A DNA stretch of 64,000 bases from Pedobacter sp. FW305-3-2-15-E-R2A2 (GTDB lineage: Bacteria > Bacteroidota > Bacteroidia > Sphingobacteriales > Sphingobacteriaceae): the NCBI RefSeq assembly GCF_038446955.1, contig NZ_CP151803.1, positions 5,084,001 to 5,148,000 of the forward strand, given 5' to 3'. A program made the translations under genes and the position numbers. Position 1 is the first letter of the stretch. Each line of letters begins with the position of its first letter. The notes below the pieces were generated by a model, which saw only the letters and a program-made list of their open reading frames with translations, searched no databases and was not told the DNA's origin. This document shows positions 24,948 through 33,908 of the stretch, one piece after another.

Positions 24948-27428
24948 CTAGTATGGATCGACATCTACCTGAACAATAGCACTTCTATAGTCCTTTTGCG
25001 ACTGGAATTGTAAAATAACCTCCTTTAATACCGATTTCACTTTCGTAATCGCCGTATTTTTATCGCTTTTGATGATGATCTGTTTGATGTAATAATTTCT
25101 GATCCTGCCTACCATAGGTTGTTCCGGTCCAAGGACCCGGTTCCCCAGTTGTACCCTCAAAGCAGTGGCAAATTGCTGGGCGGCAACATTCAGCAGGTTC
25201 ATGTCTTTATGTTTAATGTTGACAAAAATCATACGGGTAAAGGGTGGATAATGAAACTCTCTTCTCTCCCTGATTTCGTCCGTATACATCTCCTGGTATT
25301 TATTCTCAATCACCTGTGCAATGATCCGGTGCTTGTCGTCATAAGCCTGAATGACCACTTTTCCCTGCTTATCTCTTCTCCCAGCCCTACCCGCCACTTG
25401 TGCCAGTAACTGGTAGCTTCTTTCGAATGCCCTGAAGTCCGGATAATTCAACAGTGTATCCGCATTGATCACTCCGATCAGCGTCACATTGTCGAAATCC
25501 AATCCTTTCGCCACCATTTGAGTACCAATCAGAATGTCTGTTTTCTTCTCCTGAAAGTCGGAAATGATTTGTTGCAAGCCATTCCTGGTCCGGGTGCTGT
25601 CTACATCCAAACGGGATATTTTAGCTTCGGGAAAGATCAGGCTCAGCTCTTCTTCTACCCTTTCCGTTCCAAAGCCTTTCTGTTCGATGTGTACCGATCC
25701 GCAGGCAGGGCAAACATTGATGCTGCTCTGATGGTAACCACAATAATGACAATGCAGCTTTCCGCTCGTTTTATGATAGGTAAGACTCACATCACAATTC
25801 ACACATTTGGGCGCATAACCGCAGGTTGCGCAGATGAGAATCGTGGCATAGCCCCTTCTGTTTTGAAACAGGATCACCTGTTCCTTGAGTTTTAACGTAG
25901 CCTCAATCTCATCAACCAGGATATTGGAGAAATAGGAAACCATTTTTTTCTTTTTTGTTTCTTCCGCAATGCTGATGACTTCCTGAACAGGCAGTTCCAC
26001 TCCCCCAAACCTTTCGCTCATCGTCACCAATCCGTATTTCTGATGCAAAGCATTGAAGTAACTTTCAATCGAAGGCGTTGCAGAGCCCAAAACAACTTTT
26101 GCCTTATGCAGCCAGGCCAGGTATACCGCAGCATCTCTTGCCTGATAACGTGGCGCAGGCTCCTGCTGTTTATAAGAGGATTCATGTTCTTCATCCACCA
26201 CGATCAGTTTCAAATCCTGAAAAGGTAAAAACACCGCAGAACGAGCCCCCAGCACAACTCTGTATTTCCCATTCAGGACCTTATTCCAGATCTCTACCCT
26301 TTCATTGTTATTGAATTTGGAGTGATATACTCCAATCGCATCGCCGAAGTAACGTTGAATACGCTCTACAATCTGCGTGGTTAAGGCAATCTCCGGCAGT
26401 AAGAAAAGAACTTGTCCTCCTTTTTCAATGGCCTTTTCAATGAGTTTAATATAGACCTGCGTTTTACCCGAGGCCGTTACCCCATGCAGTAAAACCACAT
26501 CTTTTTGATCAAATTCGTTTTCAATTTGTGTCAGTGCCTGCACCTGTGTCTCACTCAGTTCAAAGTTCATTACGAAATCATCGTCCTGTTCTTTCAATCT
26601 GCTCACCGGTCTTTTCTCTACCACAAAGATTTCTTTATCCAGAAGCGTTTTAAGCGCAGCCTGACCACAATCACTTTCTTCCAGAAGTTGTTGCTTAGGA
26701 ATCAGACTTTGTTGCTTAGAAAGCTTTAAAAACGTGAGCAATGCATTCAGTTGTTTTGGTGCCCGTTCCAGTACAGAAAACAATTGTTTCAGATTTTCTT
26801 CTTCGTGATAAAAAGAATGAAGGCTGACAAATGACTTCAACATTGGTTTATATTTTTCTACCACTTCTTCAGCGATATAAACCATTTCCTTATCCAGTAA
26901 GGTATTGATGATTGGATAGACGGTTTTCTGGCCTAAAAGCGCAGATACCTGATCTATGGTCAGACGGTTATGGATCTTTAAGGCATTGATCAGGATTTCC
27001 TGCTTTGCCGTTAAGACTTCTCCATCCTGAGGAAATTCTTCCTTGAGCACGATGATTGTCTCACTCGCCAGTTTTAAGCCAGCAGGCAATGCTGCAGACA
27101 TCACTTCACCTTCATTACAAAGGTAATAGTCCGACATCCAGTCCCAGAACTCCAGTTGGGTCTTGGTAATGACCGGATGATCGTCAACGACATCGATGAT
27201 ATATTTTGCCTGATAAACCTCAGGGGCGGTTTTACCAATGCTCTTGATTAAGGCAGTATAAATTTTATTTTTTCCGAATTGAACGACCACACGTTTTCCA
27301 ACAGCAACCTGTCCGTTAAGGTCGAAGGGAACCCTGTAGGTGTAATTTTTAGCCAGGGATAAGGGCAGGATGACTTCTATGAAGAGGGTTTCCCTTTCTT
27401 CAAATTCCAATTGATCAGCAGCCATCAT
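24948..27428 (-). CDS. priA: Primosomal protein N' (replication restart helicase PriA)
   Basis: The 826-aa protein restarts stalled replication forks by 3'-5' helicase activity. After an N-terminal DNA-binding domain (about 1-110), the helicase core has Walker A 'GVTASGKTQVYIK', Walker B 'LIVVDEEHESSYKQ' and 'LGSATPS'. The zinc region has paired cysteines ('CATCGYAPKCVNC', 'CHYCGYH', 'CPACGS'), and 'VAGRAGRRDKQGKVVIQ' is motif VI. It shares one base with the stop of the DUF423 gene upstream (TAATG). All key motifs are intact. Confidence 0.97.
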   Translation of the reverse strand: MMAADQLEFEERETLFIEVILPLSLAKNYTYRVPFDLNGQVAVGKRVVVQFGKNKIYTALIKSIGKTAPEVYQAKYIIDVVDDHPVITKTQLEFWDWMSDYYLCNEGEVMSAALPAGLKLASETIIVLKEEFPQDGEVLTAKQEILINALKIHNRLTIDQVSALLGQKTVYPIINTLLDKEMVYIAEEVVEKYKPMLKSFVSLHSFYHEEENLKQLFSVLERAPKQLNALLTFLKLSKQQSLIPKQQLLEESDCGQAALKTLLDKEIFVVEKRPVSRLKEQDDDFVMNFELSETQVQALTQIENEFDQKDVVLLHGVTASGKTQVYIKLIEKAIEKGGQVLFLLPEIALTTQIVERIQRYFGDAIGVYHSKFNNNERVEIWNKVLNGKYRVVLGARSAVFLPFQDLKLIVVDEEHESSYKQQEPAPRYQARDAAVYLAWLHKAKVVLGSATPSIESYFNALHQKYGLVTMSERFGGVELPVQEVISIAEETKKKKMVSYFSNILVDEIEATLKLKEQVILFQNRRGYATILICATCGYAPKCVNCDVSLTYHKTSGKLHCHYCGYHQSSINVCPACGSVHIEQKGFGTERVEEELSLIFPEAKISRLDVDSTRTRNGLQQIISDFQEKKTDILIGTQMVAKGLDFDNVTLIGVINADTLLNYPDFRAFERSYQLLAQVAGRAGRRDKQGKVVIQAYDDKHRIIAQVIENKYQEMYTDEIRERREFHYPPFTRMIFVNIKHKDMNLLNVAAQQFATALRVQLGNRVLGPEQPMVGRIRNYYIKQIIIKSDKNTAITKVKSVLKEVILQFQSQKDYRSAIVQVDVDPY

Positions 27429-27817
27429 TACTTATTTTTTGAAGCGGCAAGAAATAAACTCAGCCAACCAAGAATAAACAACAATCCACCTATCGGGGTT
27501 ACCGGGCCAATAAAGCGCGCAAAACCGATGTGGGTAATCTCTCTTGTCGCCAGCAGATAAAGGGAACCTGAAAACAGGACAATTCCAAAAGTAAAAAATC
27601 CGTAAGCCAGCTTTATCAGTTTTGGTTGATTCAGACTGAGCTGAGAAAGGAACAATAAAGCGAAAGTATGATAAAACTGGTATTCCACTCCTTTGCTCCA
27701 AATGAGCAGAGCTTCCGGGCTTACCTGACTCTTTAAACCATGGGCACCAAAGGCACCAAGTACAACAGCGGTCAATCCAAATAGAGATGCGGTCAAAATA
27801 ATACGTCTGTTCATCAT
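27428..27817 (-). CDS. DUF423 family inner-membrane protein
   Basis: The 129-aa protein has four hydrophobic segments and the family motifs 'LGAFGAHGLK', 'WSKGVEYQFYHTFALL' and 'IGPVTPIGGLLFILGW' that mark DUF423 (YgdD/YwdK). It is an inner-membrane protein of unknown function. The stop overlaps the priA start by one base, so the two are coupled; the link to PriA is probably genomic convenience. Confidence 0.9.
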   Translation of the reverse strand: MMNRRIILTASLFGLTAVVLGAFGAHGLKSQVSPEALLIWSKGVEYQFYHTFALLFLSQLSLNQPKLIKLAYGFFTFGIVLFSGSLYLLATREITHIGFARFIGPVTPIGGLLFILGWLSLFLAASKNK

Positions 27818-27890
27818 AAAATCGGCTTTTTTAATCCTCCAAAATTAAGAAACTTGGCTGCATTTTCTTAGTAATCCCAACTTATTAAAT

Positions 27891-27898
27891 TAAATTTG
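27891..27898 (+). promoter_or_regulatory. Probable -7 box upstream of the 520-aa exported protein gene
   Basis: TAAATTTG is a perfect TAnnTTTG match about 90 nt before the start at 27989. The upstream box is weak. Confidence 0.4.
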
Positions 27899-27988
27899 TA
27901 GGAACAACAATAAAACCTGTACGGAATATTGCTTACTAAAGTTCGGATGGAGCTTAGGTAGGTTTCACAACGGCAAAAAATATCTGAT

Positions 27989-29551
27989 TTGAAAAAGATT
28001 CTTGTTAGTATCATTGTACTTCTGACGGCCATTGTTACCATGGCTTATTTATATTTTTCCAAACTGAATACTCAGCATGCGCAGTCTGACCTCAGTCTGT
28101 ATGCAGCAGTAAATCAGTCGGGCTTTGTGTTCTCTTTTGAGAATGATAAAAGTATCCTTGATATTTTCAAAGGACAAGACAACTTTGAGGAGATCATTGG
28201 AGAAGAAAAAGCGAAACAGATGCAGTCCCTGAAAACCTTTTTACTTTCTTCCCCGAACATCAACAAGCTCATCCATAAGCAAACGGTATACCTGAGCTTC
28301 CTGGCCGGAACAGGCAAGGAGATCAATTACCTCCTGAGTACTCAAAGCGGAACGGAAGTTAGTAAAAGACAACTGTTCCAGTCCTTAAAAACCGGAAACA
28401 TCCTGCTCGACAGTACCGGCAATACGACAAAAATCACCTTACCCGACAGCAGCGTATTTTATCTGGGAATTAAAGACCATTTAATCCTGCTTTCCAATAC
28501 CCCGCAACCAGTCAAAGAAATACTCTCGAAAACATTTGATAAAAAAGACGACAATTTTGTGGCTTATATCAAGTCGGGCAGCAGGTTCTCCAAAAATAGC
28601 CTTGCTCAGCTTTACATTAACTTTAACCGCATTCCGGCAATACTGAAAGCGGTTGTACCCGGAAAATTAACCGGAGAAGCGGCTGTGCTTGACCATCAGG
28701 ATGCATTTGCATTGTTCAGCTATAATTTCAGTAAGGAAAGGGTTTTGTTTACCGGTACTACGCATTTAAATGACCCGCACAGCTATTACCAGCTGTTCTC
28801 CGAAACGCCTCCGCAAAAGATTACGATCAACACCATCCTTCCGGAACAAACAGCCAATTACAGCATCTATGCGGTAGACAGTTATGCCAATTGGAGAAAA
28901 AAACTGGAACCCTGGTTTGCCTACCGTAAGGAAGACAAAAAAAGGGCAAAACTCATTGAAGACATCAATCTGAAATACCATTTAAACCTGGAAGCACTTT
29001 TTCCTAAGTATTTCAAAAACCAGTTCTTAAATTTCCAACTGGGCAGTGGTGAAAAATTGGCTGCAATAAATCTGACCAATGGCGACAAGCTCAATCAGTT
29101 GCTTCTTGATCTAAGCGACAACTATTCGGATGAAATCAAGCAATTTAAAGAAGCTGATCTGTTATATACTTATTTTGGGATGCCTTTTAAATCTTATAAG
29201 AAACCATATTATGTCATTATAGATAATTATCTGGTTTTTTCTAACTACGCCGCTCCGATACAGACCTTCCTGGATGATTACAGAAGCAACAAATTATTGG
29301 TCAATACCCACACTTATACCAATGTAAACAATCAACTGCCCAATAATTCAAATCTCAATTTCTATGTAGATCACCAGAATTCCCGCGATCTGCTGAATAA
29401 AAATATTTATCTCCCTTACCTGAAACACCTTCAATCGGAAAAAGGATTGAAAGAATATGAAGCTTTTGTTTATCAGTTAAGCGGAGATAAGGGAACCTTC
29501 CAAAGCAATATTCTGTTAAGCAAGCCATTGGTTATTGAAAAAGAATTTTAG
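27989..29551 (+). CDS. Exported or membrane-anchored protein of unknown function
   Basis: This 520-aa protein starts at TTG 27989 ('MKKILVSIIVLLTAIVTMAY'). Its single N-terminal hydrophobic helix (about 4-24) acts as signal or anchor, and the rest is extracytoplasmic. I recognise no catalytic motif. The body has repeated beta/alpha stretches ('LPDSSVFYLGIKDHLILLSN', 'PYYVIIDNYLVFSNYAAP') spaced like two related halves, as seen in DUF3352-like proteins; that link is tentative. A small hairpin (29582-29600) and 56 nt separate it from the DUF5723 gene, so the two may be one operon with a shared envelope role. Confidence 0.7.
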   Translation: MKKILVSIIVLLTAIVTMAYLYFSKLNTQHAQSDLSLYAAVNQSGFVFSFENDKSILDIFKGQDNFEEIIGEEKAKQMQSLKTFLLSSPNINKLIHKQTVYLSFLAGTGKEINYLLSTQSGTEVSKRQLFQSLKTGNILLDSTGNTTKITLPDSSVFYLGIKDHLILLSNTPQPVKEILSKTFDKKDDNFVAYIKSGSRFSKNSLAQLYINFNRIPAILKAVVPGKLTGEAAVLDHQDAFALFSYNFSKERVLFTGTTHLNDPHSYYQLFSETPPQKITINTILPEQTANYSIYAVDSYANWRKKLEPWFAYRKEDKKRAKLIEDINLKYHLNLEALFPKYFKNQFLNFQLGSGEKLAAINLTNGDKLNQLLLDLSDNYSDEIKQFKEADLLYTYFGMPFKSYKKPYYVIIDNYLVFSNYAAPIQTFLDDYRSNKLLVNTHTYTNVNNQLPNNSNLNFYVDHQNSRDLLNKNIYLPYLKHLQSEKGLKEYEAFVYQLSGDKGTFQSNILLSKPLVIEKEF

Positions 29552-29607
29552 AATTTTCACCATAAATCATTAATAATCATCAAGTTTGTTAAGCAAACTT
29601 TTAAAAC

Positions 29608-31008
29608 ATGTTAAAAAGGGGAATAATTATCTGCATCTCACTCCTATCCGCTAATTGCTTAAAAGCGCAGCAGTATGGGTTATTTAATACAAAAACGCTC
29701 TTTGACGGGTTTGAAAACCCTGCACAAAAGACCTTTACACTGGATTCTTCCAGAAAATTCGCTTCAAACTTCCTCCTCCCTTACTTTGGGGTAAACGCAG
29801 CAAGTAAGGGCAATTCTGATTTCATCAGAAAAGCAATAAATGAGAACAAAACCGACAACAGCCTTTTACCTATGGGCAAAAAAGGAAACAATACTGTTGC
29901 TCAAAATACAAACGTCTATTTATTCAATCTAAAGATTTTCAATTCTTATAAATACCAGAAAGAACTGGGCTTTTCCTGGCAACTCCGGACAGATGCTCAT
30001 GTGAATTACACGAATGAGACCCTGGATCTTCTCAATAATTATAGAAACCTGATTGCGCAGCCACCACAGGCAAGTGCTTTCGATAATGATGGTTATGTTC
30101 AATCCTATCATCAATTCAGCGTCAGTTATCGGGAGAATTATACTAAAAAATTAGCTTTTGGTTTCAAATTCAGCATTTTAAGCGGAACGACATACAACAA
30201 ACTGGACATCACAGATTCCGAACTCAAGGATATAGCCGGTGTAACGCACATTGCATTCAAGGGAAGTTATCAGGGAACTTTTCTGAAAGGAAAGGAAATC
30301 TCCTACAATACTTTCATGCCCAGCTTCAGAAATCCAGGTGCCTCAATCAGCCTTGGGACTTCCTACAATGCTAAAAGTGGCGTTTTTATGATGGCCAATG
30401 TAAAAGATCTGGGTTTCATTCGCTGGAATAGCAAATCTTATTCAAAGGACATCGATGCATTAATCCCACTTACAGGCTCAGAGACCAATAAGGAGATGAA
30501 AAATCGCATTACTGATGCCATTACGAGCAAACCAGACACCAACAGCTTCTATTCTTTAACCAATGCAAAAGCTGACTTCATGATTTCCAAAAGCTTTGGT
30601 TTCTATACCCCCGGACTAATTGTATCCAAGAACCTTTTTTACAAAGGTGGAGATGCGGCATTTGTCAACAAATTCAAATATGAGAACTTTTCTGTAACAG
30701 CTGTTCCTACTTATAATTTTAATAATCTATTCTTCATGGGACTGCAGGGAATGTACCAAACGCCTAACTTTGAAGTATTCCTTGGCTCCGATGACTTGTT
30801 CAAAACCGTAAGTCAGGCCAAAGGGTACTTCAACAAAGATGCGACGACAGGAAAAGGATATAATGGTGCGGCTGTTTACTTCGGCCTGGCCATAAAGGTT
30901 GGAAACTTCGTCGAACATCCATTAAACAGTAGTACTATGCCAGGTCTGGGAGATGAACCAACCAGCCTGTTCAAAAGGTTTTTTAGTATTTTCTCTAAAA
31001 AGAGGTAG
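29608..31008 (+). CDS. DUF5723 family outer-membrane-type protein
   Basis: This 466-aa protein has a signal peptide ('MLKRGIIICISLLSANCLKA') followed by 'QQYGLFNTKTLFDGFENPAQ', the typical opening of DUF5723 proteins. The body alternates polar and hydrophobic residues in many beta-strands ('FSVSYRENYTKKLAFGFKFS', 'PGASISLGTSYNAKSGVFMM') like an outer-membrane beta-barrel of the PorV/OmpP1 kind. It has a basic C-terminus ('FFSIFSKKR') rather than an aromatic one. Function is unknown. It probably forms an operon with the 520-aa exported protein. Confidence 0.82.
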   Translation: MLKRGIIICISLLSANCLKAQQYGLFNTKTLFDGFENPAQKTFTLDSSRKFASNFLLPYFGVNAASKGNSDFIRKAINENKTDNSLLPMGKKGNNTVAQNTNVYLFNLKIFNSYKYQKELGFSWQLRTDAHVNYTNETLDLLNNYRNLIAQPPQASAFDNDGYVQSYHQFSVSYRENYTKKLAFGFKFSILSGTTYNKLDITDSELKDIAGVTHIAFKGSYQGTFLKGKEISYNTFMPSFRNPGASISLGTSYNAKSGVFMMANVKDLGFIRWNSKSYSKDIDALIPLTGSETNKEMKNRITDAITSKPDTNSFYSLTNAKADFMISKSFGFYTPGLIVSKNLFYKGGDAAFVNKFKYENFSVTAVPTYNFNNLFFMGLQGMYQTPNFEVFLGSDDLFKTVSQAKGYFNKDATTGKGYNGAAVYFGLAIKVGNFVEHPLNSSTMPGLGDEPTSLFKRFFSIFSKKR

Positions 31009-31093
31009 CGATGTTATTAATCTCATAGTATTTTCTTGATCAAACAATATATAAACTTACAGTAGTATACAACAGCTTTGTTGAATAAACTTA

Positions 31094-31125
31094 TAAAGTC
31101 AAAATATTCTAGTGGTTTGACTTTA
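31094..31125. repeat. 10-bp perfect inverted repeat at the edge of the accessory region
   Basis: TAAAGTCAAA (31094-31103) and TTTGACTTTA (31116-31125) are perfectly complementary around 12 nt. No T-run follows. It may be a weak bidirectional terminator between the convergent DUF5723 and 93-aa genes. Confidence 0.5.
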
Positions 31126-31143
31126 CAGAATTTAAATTATTTT

Positions 31144-31425
31144 TCAGCTATCATTTTCCACTATCTCATTTAAAAATCCGTATCCAATAATTTTTCCTGG
31201 ATGACCGAAAAAGAATTTTTCCTCAAGATGCCTAGCTCCAATAAATTTATCTGGATCTAGTGTTTCAATTTTTACAATAAAAAAATTATTATTTTCTCTT
31301 ACCTCTATAAATCGGGAGGGCATTAGGTAGCTTTCATTGGCCTCCAGCCAAATCGACACTCTAAGGGTATTATTGATCCTAATTCCTTCGAGCATTTTGA
31401 AAAACGTAAAACACAATACTGACAT
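31144..31425 (-). CDS. Probable immunity-type small protein (EF-Tu domain 3-like barrel?)
   Basis: The 93-aa protein is cytoplasmic. Its C-terminal half, 'FFFGHPGKIIGYGFLNEIV', resembles the last strands of EF-Tu domain 3 ('FAIREGGRTVGAGVV'), and I infer a small beta-barrel of that kind. It starts 6 nt after the stop of a truncated toxin-like reading frame, the standard place for the cognate immunity gene of a polymorphic toxin. An immunity role is therefore likely but rests on context. Alternative: an unrelated small accessory protein. Confidence 0.6.
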   Translation of the reverse strand: MSVLCFTFFKMLEGIRINNTLRVSIWLEANESYLMPSRFIEVRENNNFFIVKIETLDPDKFIGARHLEEKFFFGHPGKIIGYGFLNEIVENDS

Positions 31426-31431
31426 TTTTTC

Positions 31432-31613
31432 TTATTTATAATATATCCATTCTATTTTCATACTCTTGTTAAAAACATCTAAGACGGCCTGATTATCGAA
31501 AGAAATAGCCCTATATCTCCCCGCGTCTAGAAATTGAAATCCACCTTTCAGAGCTGATTTTTAAACAGTTCATTCCAGTTGCCCTCGATATGACTTTGTT
31601 TGGGCGTATTGAT
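31432..31613 (-). pseudogene. Frameshifted 3' tip of a polymorphic toxin gene
   Basis: On the minus strand, codons from 31613 read 'INTPKQSHIEGNWNELFKN'. After a frameshift at an A5 run (31559-31563), another frame reads 'SALKGGFQFLDAGRYRA', on to 'VFNKSMKIEWIYYK' and a TAA at 31432. Both parts read like one C-terminal domain of a secreted toxin, and the immunity-like gene follows 6 nt later. An in-frame TGA lies just upstream, and no long frame precedes it. The gene is dead unless the toxin tip is recombined onto another carrier. I recognised no catalytic residues, so the activity is unknown. Confidence 0.6.
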
Positions 31614-31654
31614 TCACCATTTTTTTGTTAGTACTGTTCGAAATGCTACATTTC

Positions 31655-32299
31655 TTAACGGCTTTCGTTAGCTATTATTTCGACTAACCTGTTTCGATCG
31701 ATTGGCAAGATTTCCAATGGATCGTGTGTTATTCTATATACAATATTGTTTTCGTCAATACCTATAAAATCTCCATCTTCCAACTCTTTCAAATGGTAAT
31801 AATCTTTATTTTCTATAGTAGTGGCATAAATATCATCGTCATTTATAAATTTTCGCTCTTTCTCGGTTAAGAATGAAGTAATTTTCGAATTACTACCCGC
31901 CCCAATAAAAATCTTTTTAATAGAACTAGTATCAATCTCCAAATTTTCAAATTTATACTTTGAAACCTCACTGTCAACAGAATAACCATTTATCATTCCA
32001 AAAGCAACATACACCGATGCCGACAATAATTTCCCTGAATAACCGTTTTTAACGGAAATATTCGAAAGTTTATAATTTTCAGCAATAGGTTCATAAAACT
32101 TGTTATAAAAAAAGGAATTATACGTAAATCCAACATAATTAGGAATATCTCCCATTCCTACCATTACACCTTTTAACAAGCCTGACTCAACCTGGCGATA
32201 TAATTTATTGCCAAGCTCACTTGATAATTTTAAAAACACTGCCTTCAAAAATTCTATCTCCCAAGGCTCAATTTTTGTTCTTTTAAAAAAGCTAAACAT
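31655..32299 (-). CDS. Immunity-like hypothetical protein in a toxin remnant locus
   Basis: I start at ATG 32299 ('MFSFFKRTKIEPWEIEFL'), giving 214 aa; an upstream ATG at 32353 would add 18 unlikely residues. The protein is cytoplasmic, mixed alpha/beta and unusually AT-coded compared with neighbouring core genes. 'EPWEIEFLKAVFLKLSSE' and 'LKELEDGDFIGIDENNIVYR' are recognisable patches, the latter like a SMI1/SUKH-type end, but I cannot assign the family. It sits between an RHS 5' remnant and a toxin 3' remnant, which makes an orphan immunity gene the best guess. Confidence 0.55.
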   Translation of the reverse strand: MFSFFKRTKIEPWEIEFLKAVFLKLSSELGNKLYRQVESGLLKGVMVGMGDIPNYVGFTYNSFFYNKFYEPIAENYKLSNISVKNGYSGKLLSASVYVAFGMINGYSVDSEVSKYKFENLEIDTSSIKKIFIGAGSNSKITSFLTEKERKFINDDDIYATTIENKDYYHLKELEDGDFIGIDENNIVYRITHDPLEILPIDRNRLVEIIANESR

Positions 32300-32365
32300 C
32301 TTATTTATTCTAAAATTTTGTAAACCAATTATATTTCCCAAACCAACCAACATCTGATTTGATAC

Positions 32366-32767
32366 CTATACGTAAAAATCTAAGGTTCCGGCAATTTTAT
32401 TCCCCATATCACTTCCAAAATACCCATTCAGTGCTTCATCTGGCAAACCTCGAACAACCCTCGTTACCAGAGAATTTGAACTAATAGACCAACCCAAACC
32501 AACATTACTCGATACATCCTGAACTTTATTTCCGGATGCGTTATACAATAGGCTTATAGGGACGCCAGATGCTCCCCTACCCTGTAAGTTGTGAATCGGA
32601 ACAGAAATACTTGGTACACCTGAATATAAATTTACCGGAGTACTTGCTTGTCTTAAGATTGACATTGAGTTTGGAGCGGGAGAAATAACAGATGCAGATT
32701 TATCATATTGACAATAACCAACCTGAACTATTATATTTAGTAAAAAACATATCGCTAATTTCATCAA
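32366..32767 (-). pseudogene. 5' remnant of an RHS/YD-repeat polymorphic toxin gene
   Basis: The 133-codon frame starts with a signal peptide ('MMKLAICFLLNIIVQVGYC') and continues 'SPAPNSMSILRQASTPVNLY' and 'GVPISLLYNASGNKVQDV' then 'NVGLGWSISSNSLVTRVV', the usual opening of large Bacteroidota RHS/SpvB-type secreted proteins of 1000 residues or more. It ends at a TAG after 'GTLDFYV', so the whole YD-repeat body and the core motif are missing. It may still be translated as a short exported fragment. The loss fits a deletion that fused the promoter end to downstream immunity cassettes. Confidence 0.72.
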
Positions 32768-33228
32768 GGAAGATTACTTTCCTTAGATCTTTGGAAGGTA
32801 AAAGAGGTTGAACGCATATTGAGATTATAAAATTTCAGACTAATATATTTTAATGAAGTAACTTCTATTTAATGGACTAACTCATCCAAATTTGATGATC
32901 ACTATCGATAGTTTTTATTTCTTAAATAGAAGTACTTCTTTAAAACAAGAATTCCATCAATCTGGTATTTCTCTCTATTACTTGACTATATCGAATTTCA
33001 CAGTTCTATATAGTCAAAAACTAAGCTTCATTTACTTAAGCTATGCATCCTATAACCAAAATCTAACTTACTGACGGCTTTTAGTTTGACGAAATAAATC
33101 TAGAAAAAATATTCTTTACTTTCTCTTTTATTATTCCGTGTAAGTCTAGTTATTTAACGTGAGTTGGGTTAAGCTAAACTAACGTTATTGAAACATCTGG
33201 CAAAAGCAAGCAGGAAAAAGTAAGACGC
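32768..33228. other. 461-bp AT-rich stretch without a recognisable gene
   Basis: No frame here looks coding; the 60-codon plus-strand frame at 32892-33074 has no homology I can recall and biased, low-complexity codons. The stretch separates the RHS remnant (whose promoter must lie here) from the DUF6266 genes. Its composition is more AT-rich than the flanking core genes, consistent with transferred and decaying DNA. Confidence 0.5.
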
Positions 33229-33882
33229 TCAAGAAGCCAGGTTCCAAATCACAGCTCCTAAATATTGCGTATCAGAAGTACACTTTCCATCTGCCGAAAC
33301 AAAGAAGATCCAGCAATGCAACTCATCCCCTTTGTAAGGTCCGGGTATAGTTAACGTTGCAGACAGGTCGCTTCTCCTTGCGACCTGGAATTCCAGACAT
33401 TTTCTTTTTATTGAGTTGTAGCACATGATGTAAGCCAGATCATCTGATTTTGTCGTAATACTCCTCATCCGGGGCATCTCCCAAATCACTTTTAGTACGT
33501 CTTTGCTTTCCATTAACAACTCTGGTCTTATAACCGGGTCTATTGCTTTATGCAAGCTTAGCTTCACTTTAGCGTAATCCAGCTCATATTCAGGATAAAC
33601 TCCTGTTACCGCGTTTTCTAAATGATAAGTTACTGCTACATTTATTGGAATTCGCTTCTTTCCTGCACTCTGATAGCCTATAGCGACCAAACTGGAACAA
33701 CGGCCCAGAAAATCATTCACCAGCTTAAAACGGCCTCGTTGATCCACCTGACTCAGGCTCGCTTGTTTATTCGTTTTTTGAGGGGAGTTTTTAACAACGT
33801 CTTTTCCCTTCCATTTCGTAGCAACGACATGTCCGACAGTGCCGTTGAAGGGACCAAATATCCCTGGTTTATAAGTGCCCAT
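33229..33882 (-). CDS. DUF6266 family protein (first of a tandem pair by coordinate)
   Basis: The 217-aa cytoplasmic protein starts 'MGTYKPGIFGPFNGTVGHVV', the glycine-rich opening of DUF6266 proteins, followed by 'WKGKDVVKNSPQKTNKQAS'. The middle and C-terminal parts are beta-rich ('HCWIFFVSADGKCTSDTQYL'), suggesting a fibronectin-like or structural fold. No signal peptide is visible. A second DUF6266 gene lies 26 nt upstream on the same strand, so the two are an operon. The role of the family is unknown; it is frequent in accessory regions of Sphingobacteria. Confidence 0.75.
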   Translation of the reverse strand: MGTYKPGIFGPFNGTVGHVVATKWKGKDVVKNSPQKTNKQASLSQVDQRGRFKLVNDFLGRCSSLVAIGYQSAGKKRIPINVAVTYHLENAVTGVYPEYELDYAKVKLSLHKAIDPVIRPELLMESKDVLKVIWEMPRMRSITTKSDDLAYIMCYNSIKRKCLEFQVARRSDLSATLTIPGPYKGDELHCWIFFVSADGKCTSDTQYLGAVIWNLAS

Positions 33883-33908
33883 ATTTTAATTTTTTAAATT
33901 GAACTCAA

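Noticed and set aside
29582..29600. Hairpin AAGTTTG/CAAACTT before the DUF5723 gene as a terminator
   Set aside because: Only a 7-bp stem with two T behind it; too weak to call as a terminator, though it may affect the leader.
32892..33074. 60-codon plus-strand frame in the AT-rich gap
   Set aside because: Composition follows the AT bias and nothing matches a protein family I know.
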